NCBI GenBank assembly: GCA_031259035.1
Contig: JAIRLZ010000268.1
Coordinates: 1-12,885, forward strand
Length of the DNA: 12,885 bases
Direction of reading: 5' to 3'
DNA from: Treponema sp.
Lineage (GTDB): Bacteria > Spirochaetota > Spirochaetia > Treponematales > Breznakiellaceae
Part shown: positions 5,978 to 12,192 of the stretch, piece by piece
Numbering within the stretch: the stretch's first letter is position 1
How the letters are laid out: each line of letters starts with the position of its first letter
The notes under the pieces: model-generated
What the model saw: the letters and a program-made list of their open reading frames with translations, nothing else
What the model was told of the DNA's origin: nothing
Databases searched by the model: none
Translations under genes and position numbers: made by a program

Positions 5978-7033
5978 TTATCCAAAGTATTCTTTTATTT
6001 GTCTTTCTACGCACGATATCCGTTCAAAACCGCTCCGGCATTTTTCATATTCCACCACTTTTTCTATCGCCGCTTTCACGCCCAAGAACGGTTTCCATCC
6101 AAGCGCCGTTTTTGCCTTCGTACTGTCCAGTTTCAAGAAATTCGCCTCTCGCGGCGCGTTCTCTTCGCTTTCAGCCACCCATCTCAGGCTCTCTCCCCAC
6201 GCGTCGCAAAAAAACTGGGCGAGCGTCCCGCTGGCAACGCAATTTTCTTCATCAGGGCCAAAATTATATTCGCCCGCGAGCGCCCTATTGGTATGCTGCT
6301 TTTCCGCAAGCGCGAGATACCCGGCAATGCAATCAAGTATGTGCAGATACGGGCGCACCGGATGCGGATTGCGCAACCCTATTTCCTTCCCTGACTTTGC
6401 GGCCCGAACGCAATCGGGAATGAGCCTGTCTTCCGCGTAATCTCCGCCGCCCAGCGCGTTTCCGGAACGCGCCGTAGAAACTGCGGGCGGCTTGCCGGTG
6501 GAAAAAAAAGACTTTCTATAGCTGTATGTCGCCAGTTCGCTGCACGACTTGCTGTTTGAATAGGGATCAAGCCCGCAAAGATTTTCATTTTCCCGATAGC
6601 CCCAACACCACTCTTTATTTTCATACACCTTGTCTGTGGTTACATTCACCACAGATTGAACGGACGGGGAATGTCTCATCGCTTCAAGCGTGTTCACCGT
6701 GCCCATGACATTGACTTCGTAGGTTTCCACAGGCTCGCGGTAAGACAACCGCACCAGCGGCTGCGCCGCAAGATGAAATACAACATCCGGTTTCGCCTCC
6801 CCCACCGCCTTGATCAGCTTTTCTTTTTCCCGAATGTCGCCGGTTATTGTATGGACGTTGTTTTCCAGGCCGGTCTGTAAAAACAGGGAATTTTCCGGCG
6901 TCTGATTTTCCAGCGAATAACCGGTTATTTCACTGCCCGCGTGTAATAATACATGGCAAAGCCACGCGCCGGTGAAACCGTTATGTCCGGTTATAAAAAC
7001 CTTCTTCCCGCGATAATACGACAGATCGATCAT
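5978..7033 (-). CDS. rfbG: CDP-glucose 4,6-dehydratase (canonical RfbG/DdhB type)
   Basis: The 351-residue product matches the family nearly end to end: KKVFITGHNGFTGAWL with the NAD motif (15-22), FHLAAQPLVRLSYREPVETYEVNVMG-type core, VTTDKVYEN (131-139), EWCWGYRENE (141-150), DPYSNSK with catalytic Tyr158/Lys162, and SGNALGGGDYAEDRLIPD. It converts CDP-glucose to CDP-4-keto-6-deoxyglucose, the substrate of RfbH, encoded immediately before it. The ATG at 7033 overlaps the rfbH stop as ATGA, so translation is probably coupled. A GTG at 7063 inside rfbH is an alternative start adding ten residues. A second, more divergent copy lies upstream of rfbH. This one keeps the family's WGYRE segment and is the better candidate for the true dehydratase. 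Confidence 0.93.
   Translation of the reverse strand: MIDLSYYRGKKVFITGHNGFTGAWLCHVLLHAGSEITGYSLENQTPENSLFLQTGLENNVHTITGDIREKEKLIKAVGEAKPDVVFHLAAQPLVRLSYREPVETYEVNVMGTVNTLEAMRHSPSVQSVVNVTTDKVYENKEWCWGYRENENLCGLDPYSNSKSCSELATYSYRKSFFSTGKPPAVSTARSGNALGGGDYAEDRLIPDCVRAAKSGKEIGLRNPHPVRPYLHILDCIAGYLALAEKQHTNRALAGEYNFGPDEENCVASGTLAQFFCDAWGESLRWVAESEENAPREANFLKLDSTKAKTALGWKPFLGVKAAIEKVVEYEKCRSGFERISCVERQIKEYFG
7030..7033 (-). promoter_or_regulatory. ATGA stop/start overlap between rfbH and rfbG
   Basis: The rfbH stop TGA (7032-7030) shares bases with the rfbG start ATG (7033-7031). I see no strong Shine-Dalgarno before this ATG, so re-initiation by ribosomes finishing rfbH is likely. The overlap exists only when the C15 tract at 7089-7103 is in the phase given. 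Confidence 0.75.
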
Positions 7034-8460
7034 GCGGCGCGCTCCACGGTCAGTCCGCCGCACAAACCGGTTTTACCTGTTGCGGTCTGGGGGGGGGGGG
7101 GGGTATGGCGAATCGCTGTTTCAGCCCGCTTCAACCCGCCTCTTACGACTTCAATCATTCTATCGATCATCGCTCCGGTCATGCCCGGATATACGCCGAT
7201 CCAAAAAGTGTCTCTCATAATCCGGTCGGTCGCATCCAGGGATCCCGCCACACGATACCCTTCGCCAGTCTTTCGCGCTTCGTCAAAACACGGCTGCTTC
7301 ACAAGATTTCCCGCAAAAAGCATCCGCGTCTGGATATTCTCGCGCTCTATATATTGCGCCAATTTGTCTTTGCCGACGCCTTCTTTGCAGGTTATCAAAA
7401 ATCCAAACCAACTCGGATTTGAATGAGGCGCCGGCTCCGGTAAAATCAGCTTATCCCGCCTGTCTTTCAAGCCTTCATACAGCCGCTTCCAGTTATGCCG
7501 CCGCTTTTCCACAAAAGCGGGCAGCTTGTCCATTTGGGCGCATCCTATCGCCGCCTGCATGTCCGTCGCTTTCACGTTATACCCAAAATGGCTGTATACA
7601 AACTTGTGATCATATCCGGCGGACAATTCCCCATGCCGCTTGTCGTACCGGCGTCCGCAGAAATTGTCCACTCCTGGCGGACACATGCAATCCCGCCCCC
7701 AGTCCCGAAACGAGCGGATCAGCTTGTGCAAAAGCGGGTCCCGCGTATACACCGCGCCGCCCTCCCCCATCGTGATATGGTGCGCCGGATAAAAACTTGA
7801 CGTCCCTATGTCGCCGATAGTTCCGGTCAGCTTCTCCTCGCCGTTTATCGTATACGCCGCTCCGAGCGCGTCGCAGTTGTCTTCCACAAGCCAAAGTTTG
7901 CGCGCGTCGCAAAACTCTTTCACCGCTTTGACGTCAAAGGGGTTGCCCATTGTATGCGCGATCATCACCGCCTTTGTCTTAGGCGACAAGGCTTTTTCCA
8001 GCAGGGAGACATCAATATTATATTGAGGAATGGTGACGTCCAGAAACACCGGAATCGCCCCATATTGCAGAATCGGCGTCACCGTAGTGGGGAATCCAGC
8101 GGCGACCGTAATCACCTCGTCCCCGCGCCTAACCGCCCGCTCGCCCAGCGAAGGGGATGTAAGCGCCATAAACGCTATGAGGTTCGCCGAGGAGCCGGAA
8201 TTAACCAGCGAACAAAACGGCAGTCCCAAATAGCCGGCCAACTTCTTCTCAAACTGTTCGGCGTATCTCCCCGATGTCAGCCAAAACTCAAGGGCGCTGT
8301 CCGCAAGCGACGCCATTTCCTCTTCATCGAACACCCGTCCGGCGTATGAAATGCGATCCCCGTCCTTGTACGGCTTCCGCGCCATGAACGTCCTATAATA
8401 TTCACGTACATGCTCCCCTATCGCCTTCGCCGCCTCTTCTCTCGTCATTTTCTCAAACAC
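7030..8460 (-). CDS. rfbH: CDP-4-dehydro-6-deoxyglucose 3-dehydrase (RfbH/DdhC/E1) with tract-encoded tail
   Basis: The enzyme removes the C3 hydroxyl of CDP-4-keto-6-deoxyglucose using a pyridoxamine cofactor and a [2Fe-2S] cluster, with electrons from an E3 reductase not found here. The PLP site shows the hallmark His in place of Lys: SSFYPAHHITMGEGG (His227/228). VEDNCDALGA supplies the PLP-ring Asp and the first cluster Cys (196). The others are in DCMCPPGVDNFC (258, 260, 268), giving C-X61-C-X1-C-X7-C, close to the C-X57-C-X1-C-X7-C of the characterised enzyme. The start GTG 8460 is set by AAGGAGG at six-base spacing and gives 476 residues, against about 437 in relatives. The excess is a tail of about 30 residues after MIEVVRGGLKR, containing four Pro encoded by C15. 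The catalytic core does not depend on tract length. Confidence 0.93.
   Translation of the reverse strand: MFEKMTREEAAKAIGEHVREYYRTFMARKPYKDGDRISYAGRVFDEEEMASLADSALEFWLTSGRYAEQFEKKLAGYLGLPFCSLVNSGSSANLIAFMALTSPSLGERAVRRGDEVITVAAGFPTTVTPILQYGAIPVFLDVTIPQYNIDVSLLEKALSPKTKAVMIAHTMGNPFDVKAVKEFCDARKLWLVEDNCDALGAAYTINGEEKLTGTIGDIGTSSFYPAHHITMGEGGAVYTRDPLLHKLIRSFRDWGRDCMCPPGVDNFCGRRYDKRHGELSAGYDHKFVYSHFGYNVKATDMQAAIGCAQMDKLPAFVEKRRHNWKRLYEGLKDRRDKLILPEPAPHSNPSWFGFLITCKEGVGKDKLAQYIERENIQTRMLFAGNLVKQPCFDEARKTGEGYRVAGSLDATDRIMRDTFWIGVYPGMTGAMIDRMIEVVRGGLKRAETAIRHTPPPPQTATGKTGLCGGLTVERAA
7089..7103 (-). repeat. C15 homopolymer (coding strand) near the 3' end of rfbH
   Basis: Fifteen G on the plus strand encode Thr-Pro4-Gln in the rfbH tail. 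At 15 the frame ends at 7030-7032, overlapping the next start. At 14 it ends at 7050-7052, and at 16 at 7073-7075, that is, 17 or about 40 bases before the rfbG start. Confidence 0.88.
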
Positions 8461-8466
8461 GCTATT

Positions 8467-8473
8467 CCTCCTT
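8467..8473 (-). promoter_or_regulatory. Shine-Dalgarno deciding the GTG start of rfbH
   Basis: AAGGAGG on the minus strand lies six bases before GTG 8460. An ATG four codons downstream (8448) is too far away, and the upstream in-frame reading crosses the intergenic repeat, so GTG is chosen. Confidence 0.75.
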
Positions 8474-8480
8474 AATAAAT

Positions 8481-8584
8481 AATCCCCGCAGAGCGCGCCC
8501 CTTCGGGCCGGCGGTATATAAACCAGACGCAATTTTAAAACAAATCCCCGCAAGACGCGAGGCGTAAAACCAGACGCAATTTAA
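8481..8584. repeat. Imperfect intergenic duplication between the SDR paralogue and rfbH
   Basis: Two related units fill this gap. Both begin AATCCCCGCA on the plus strand (8481 and 8543) and end with AACCAGACGCAATTT (8521-8535 and 8568-8582). The first is about 15 bases longer and has a GC-rich segment (8494-8514) that can form a small GCCC/GGGC hairpin. The second overlaps the stop of the upstream gene. There is no T-run, so it is not an obvious terminator. Confidence 0.7.
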
Positions 8585-9648
8585 AAATAAAATTGACGTA
8601 TTTGGCTTATACAAATTGAATATTCTTCTTCTTTCGCCTGCCGCCTTTTGTAATAATCGACAATATCAAACAACAGCTTGTCGAAAGACACTTCAGGCGC
8701 CCAATCCAACTGCCGCAATGATTTTGTAATGTCCAATCCAAGCGTCTCTGATTCGATGACTTTGAACTCATTACGCTCCACAAAACCTACAGTACTGTGA
8801 TAATATTCCCGCATCTTATTGACAACCGTCAAAACGCTTTGTACGCCTTCTTTATCAGGCCCGATGTTCCACCGGCTTGAATAGTTTTCGGGATTTTCAC
8901 ACATCAACCGCGCAATCGAAAGATAGCCGTTGAGCGCGTCCAGGACCGATTGCCACGGTCTTGTCTGACGCGGGTTCCGCAGCTCAATCGCGTTTCCCGC
9001 AACGAAAGAATGGAGTATTGAGGGAATTAATCGCGTCTGGATATGATCGCCCCCGCCTATTACGTTGCTTGCCCTCGCCGTGGAAACGCCGGCCATGGCG
9101 CCGTTTGTTTGCAAATACGATTTCTTATAAGTTTCGCTGATGAATTCCATACAGGTTTTGCCGCTGGAGTACGGGTCGGCGCCGCCGAGGGGGTCTGTTT
9201 CAACATAGAGCGCGCCATCCCCTCTGTTTTCATACACCTTGTCGGTGGTAACAATCAAGACGCTTTTGACGCTTGCGCATTCCCTTATCGCCTCGAAAAG
9301 GTTCACCGTACCCATAACATGAGTCTCATACGCGAGGCGGGGTTCATCAAAACACCGTTGAACCGGGAGCAACGCCGCAAAGTGAATGACAATTTCGGGT
9401 TTGAAATCGCAGATTTCTTTCTTTAACCGCTTGTAGTCCCTCACATCGGCGATGACGCTGTGAAGCATTGAATCGCCGTTTATTTTTTGGTAAAGAGAAT
9501 CGGGTTCAGGCGGAAGCGCGTACCCCATAGCCTCCGCTCCAAGTTCATGCAGAACGGCGGTCATCCACGCCCCTTTGAAACCGGTGTGTCCGGTCAAAAA
9601 CACCCGCTTGCCGCGATAAAAATGTTTGTTTTTTCCACTCGCCTTCAT
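8581..9648 (-). CDS. CDP-glucose 4,6-dehydratase-like SDR (divergent RfbG paralogue)
   Basis: The 355-residue product has the RfbG pattern: KRVFLTGHTGFKGAWM (NAD motif 19-26), VTTDKVYEN (133-141), DPYSSGK with Tyr160/Lys164, and RASNVIGGGDHIQTRLIPSIL. RNPRQTRPWQSVLDALNGYLS also matches the family. It differs from the second copy in lacking the EW-WGYREN segment after KVYEN, where it has GDGALYVETDP, and in AALLPVQR instead of AAQPLVR. The catalytic Thr/Asp/Lys and Tyr-x3-Lys remain, so it is probably active, perhaps on a related nucleotide sugar. It could also be a redundant copy. The ATG at 9648 has no strong Shine-Dalgarno; the preceding gene ends 30 bases before. An imperfect repeat separates its end from rfbH. 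Confidence 0.87.
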   Translation of the reverse strand: MKASGKNKHFYRGKRVFLTGHTGFKGAWMTAVLHELGAEAMGYALPPEPDSLYQKINGDSMLHSVIADVRDYKRLKKEICDFKPEIVIHFAALLPVQRCFDEPRLAYETHVMGTVNLFEAIRECASVKSVLIVTTDKVYENRGDGALYVETDPLGGADPYSSGKTCMEFISETYKKSYLQTNGAMAGVSTARASNVIGGGDHIQTRLIPSILHSFVAGNAIELRNPRQTRPWQSVLDALNGYLSIARLMCENPENYSSRWNIGPDKEGVQSVLTVVNKMREYYHSTVGFVERNEFKVIESETLGLDITKSLRQLDWAPEVSFDKLLFDIVDYYKRRQAKEEEYSICISQIRQFYF

Positions 9649-9678
9649 TCGCCAACACCCGCTCGCCGCGGTTACGGG

Positions 9679-10713
9679 CTATTTCACTCTCAAATTGTCA
9701 TCCAGCGTCCCATCGGCGATGCGCTTTTTCAGCGCTTTAAGCCGAATGCATTTATACCCTTCAAACGTCTCAAGGTCAAACTTCGCTTTCTTGAAGAAGC
9801 TCATCAAATCGGCGGCTCCTTTTTCTATATCCCATTGCGGCTTATAGTAATCCTTCAATACGGCGAGCATCTTCGCTGACGTTACGCGGTAACTGCGGGG
9901 GTCGGTGTGCTCGCCGGTAAACGTCAGCTTCGCGTCCGGATCGCATCTCCGCGCCGCTTCCGCAAGTTGCCTCACCGTGTAGTTGTTGTCCGCAGTTCCC
10001 ACGTTGAACACCTGATTCCGTATCAGTTCCGCAGGCGCTTCTATGCACGCCATAAACGCCGCCGTAATGTCGCGGATATGCGACATCGGCCGCCACGGCG
10101 TCCCATCGCTTTTGATTTCTATCGGACGCTTCGTCCACACATTCCCCATAAACCCGTTGAACACTATGTCCATTCTCAAATTCGGACTCGCTCCGTAAGC
10201 GGTCGCCGGGCGCAGATACGTTATCACAAAATCATCCGAACACAATTTCTTCAATTCGCACTCGCTCCGCCATTTTGACTTCGCGTACGCCGTGATGGGA
10301 TTTGTCGCCCCGTTTTCATCCACATCTTTGCTCGTGTCGGACACGCCGTAGACGCTTTGCGAGGACGTGTACAAAAACCGTTTCACGCCGGCTTTCTTCG
10401 CGCATTCGGCAAACCGGACGGTCGCTTTGAAGTTGATCTCTTCAGTCAATGAAGGATGCAATTCACCGAGCGGGTCATTCGACAGCCCCGCCAAATGTAT
10501 GACGCACTCGACGCCCTCAAGATCCTCCGGCTCCACGTCGCGCGCATCCTTTTTGATCTGCTTTTTCAAGGGTTGTCTCGCCTCGACAAGATAGCAATCT
10601 TCATAATACCCGACATCGTACCCCACCACCTCATAACCGGACTCTATCAAGACCGGCGCCATAACTGATCCGATGTAACCGAGATTTCCGGTCACCATAA
10701 TTGTCTTTTTCAT
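9679..10713 (-). CDS. NAD(P)-dependent epimerase/oxidoreductase (extended SDR), first gene of the glycan cluster
   Basis: The 344-residue product begins MKKTIMVTGNLGYIGSV (NAD motif 8-15), has GYDVGYYEDC after the second strand, HLAGLSNDP (73-81), TSSQSVYG (116-123), and the catalytic YAKSK (Tyr143, Lys147), ending with a long helical tail. This type of SDR often accompanies rfbF/rfbG/rfbH and ThDP-enzyme genes in O-antigen clusters (known from family context). Its reaction, perhaps a C4 keto-reduction or an epimerisation of the dideoxysugar, is inferred only. AGGAGGAG at 10717-10724 fixes ATG 10713 over an in-frame start at 10755 that would overlap the preceding gene. It lies 38 bases after the DUF1667 stop on the same strand, with no visible terminator between, so both blocks may share a transcript. 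Confidence 0.83.
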   Translation of the reverse strand: MKKTIMVTGNLGYIGSVMAPVLIESGYEVVGYDVGYYEDCYLVEARQPLKKQIKKDARDVEPEDLEGVECVIHLAGLSNDPLGELHPSLTEEINFKATVRFAECAKKAGVKRFLYTSSQSVYGVSDTSKDVDENGATNPITAYAKSKWRSECELKKLCSDDFVITYLRPATAYGASPNLRMDIVFNGFMGNVWTKRPIEIKSDGTPWRPMSHIRDITAAFMACIEAPAELIRNQVFNVGTADNNYTVRQLAEAARRCDPDAKLTFTGEHTDPRSYRVTSAKMLAVLKDYYKPQWDIEKGAADLMSFFKKAKFDLETFEGYKCIRLKALKKRIADGTLDDNLRVK

Positions 10714-10716
10714 ATT

Positions 10717-10724
10717 CTCCTCCT
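10717..10724 (-). promoter_or_regulatory. Shine-Dalgarno for the first glycan-cluster gene
   Basis: AGGAGGAG on the minus strand lies just upstream of ATG 10713 in the short gap after the DUF1667 gene. It supports translation independent of the upstream block. Confidence 0.75.
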
Positions 10725-10751
10725 TTTTTGACTCGCCGCGGCCGCGCCGCC

Positions 10752-11126
10752 TCACACGCCCTCCGCGCCGCGCGCGGCCACGCTTCGTGTGGCGATAATA
10801 TTCACTTTGTTTATTCCGACAGACTCCATGAGAACCTGCCCTCTTGCAACCGGCGCGTCTATCGTGACGGCGTCTAATTGGATGATAATTTCCCGCAGCT
10901 CCGCTTTTTTCACCGGCTTGTCGCTTCTCACGCTCACAAGCGGCAAAACGCCGTTTCGCGTCCGCATGGTTGACGTGAGCGTCCGTTCAGGATCGCGCAA
11001 TTCTTTCAGCGCAAAGTCTGCCCCCCGGTAACAACGGTTGTTTTCGATCTGCGGCTTGGCTTCATCGCCGCTGATTGACAGAACGCAACTGTTTGGACAC
11101 ATAAAACATACGATGTCTTTTTTCAT
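10752..11126 (-). CDS. DUF1667 four-cysteine protein of glycerol-3-phosphate dehydrogenase operons
   Basis: The 124-residue product has an N-terminal VCFMCPNSC (three Cys) and NRCYRGADFA (fourth Cys), then TLTSTMRTRNGVLPLVSVRSDKPV and a C-terminal VATRS-like end. This is the layout of DUF1667, a small domain usually encoded next to GlpA-like and FAD/NAD oxidoreductase genes. The four Cys suggest an iron-sulphur cluster or zinc site, and a role as an electron carrier or subunit of the complex is inferred. The ATG at 11126 has only a weak purine-rich ribosome site. It follows the oxidoreductase gene after an 85-base gap and precedes the glycan cluster by 38 bases. Confidence 0.87.
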   Translation of the reverse strand: MKKDIVCFMCPNSCVLSISGDEAKPQIENNRCYRGADFALKELRDPERTLTSTMRTRNGVLPLVSVRSDKPVKKAELREIIIQLDAVTIDAPVARGQVLMESVGINKVNIIATRSVAARGAEGV

Positions 11127-11211
11127 CTTTTTTATCCGCAGCAGGAAGTATTGTCCCGCGTTAAAGGCGGGGAGGGTTGCTTTTCTATAGGATATAAATT
11201 GAAAACGTTAT

Positions 11212-12192
11212 TCAAGAAAGGCGCCGCGCGCCCGCCGCGGCCCATTTCCCCGCAACTTCGCCTTCACAGGAGACATTATCCACAAGGTCGTTTACATGCA
11301 GCGCGTTCCCGCATCCGAACAGCCCTGGAACATTCGTTTCCAGCCGGTCGTCCGCTTTCATGCCGTTCGTTTCAGGCTCCAGTTCCACTCCCGCCTTGCC
11401 GGCGAGCTCGTTTTCAGGTATCAATCCCACAGACAATATCAGCGTATCGCAGGCTATCTCCCGCTCGCCGCCCGATACCGGCATACCCTTGTCGTCCACA
11501 TCAGCCGCCACTACGCTTTCCAGCCGCTTCCTTCCCCGTATCTCCGTCACGGTACGTCTCAAATACAGCGGTATTCCATAGTCCTCCACGCATTGATACA
11601 CATTGCGCGGCAACCCGCCGCACTTCGCTTCTTTCTCCAACACACACGCCACCTCCACGCCGGACAACACAAGCCGCCTCGCCATTATCAACCCGACGTC
11701 CCCGGAGCCTAGTATCACCGCTTTTCCGCCCACGCCGATATTGCGCACATTCATCAGATATTGCGCCGTTCCCGCCGTGTATATTCCCGAAGGTCTCGTC
11801 CCCGGAATCGCTATCGCCCCCCGCGTCCGCTCCCGGCAGCCGGTGGCAAACACCACCGCGCCGGCTTCAACGCGACACATCCCGTTTCGGGACGCGCACG
11901 TTATCCGTTTGCCCGAACTCACATCAATCGCCATCGTGTCCAGCAGCGTTTCTATGCCGGCGTCCGCTTTGATCTCGTCAGCGAACACTCCCGCGTATTC
12001 GGGCCCGGTCATCAGTTTCCCAAACCGGAACAGCCCGAATCCGTCGTGTATGCATTGGTTCAGTATCCCTCCCAGATGCCGGTTCCGGTCTATGAGCGCC
12101 ACCCGCGCTCCGGCTTTCGACGCGCTCAACGCCGCGGCCATGCCAGCGGGGCCTCCCCCTATCACCGCCACATCGCTCCTCAAGGTTTTCAT
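11212..12192 (-). CDS. NAD(P)/FAD-dependent oxidoreductase of the glycerol-3-phosphate dehydrogenase block
   Basis: The 326-residue product carries two dinucleotide folds, VIGGGPAGMAAA (10-21) for FAD and VILGSGDVGLIMARR (159-173) for NAD(P). It also has GGILNQCIHDGFGL (41-54), FATGCRERTRGAIAIPGTRP (115-134) and a closing FGCGNALHVNDLVDNVSCEGEVAG. This is the subtype found beside GlpA-like and DUF1667 genes in anaerobes, probably passing electrons from glycerol-3-phosphate oxidation to a carrier. Acceptor and exact role are inferred. It starts at ATG 12192 in an ATGA overlap with the upstream gene's stop. It stops soon after the closing FAD motif (KWAAAGARRLS), and I recall relatives with a further C-terminal segment. 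Another frame stays open across the gap down to the next gene, which may be chance. Confidence 0.85.
   Translation of the reverse strand: MKTLRSDVAVIGGGPAGMAAALSASKAGARVALIDRNRHLGGILNQCIHDGFGLFRFGKLMTGPEYAGVFADEIKADAGIETLLDTMAIDVSSGKRITCASRNGMCRVEAGAVVFATGCRERTRGAIAIPGTRPSGIYTAGTAQYLMNVRNIGVGGKAVILGSGDVGLIMARRLVLSGVEVACVLEKEAKCGGLPRNVYQCVEDYGIPLYLRRTVTEIRGRKRLESVVAADVDDKGMPVSGGEREIACDTLILSVGLIPENELAGKAGVELEPETNGMKADDRLETNVPGLFGCGNALHVNDLVDNVSCEGEVAGKWAAAGARRLS
12189..12192 (-). promoter_or_regulatory. ATGA stop/start overlap in the glycerol block
   Basis: The TGA of the GlpA-like gene (12191-12189) overlaps the ATG of the oxidoreductase gene (12192-12190), implying coupled translation of the two flavoproteins. 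Confidence 0.8.

Noticed and set aside
5779..6440. Overlapping plus-strand open frames of about 170-215 codons
   Set aside because: Three frames are open at once opposite the rfbG and glycosyltransferase genes. None has a recognisable fold and the minus-strand genes explain the region.
11155..11175. Hairpin CCCGC/GCGGG in the gap before the DUF1667 gene
   Set aside because: The stem is only five base pairs and no T-run follows on the coding strand, so a terminator call is not supported.
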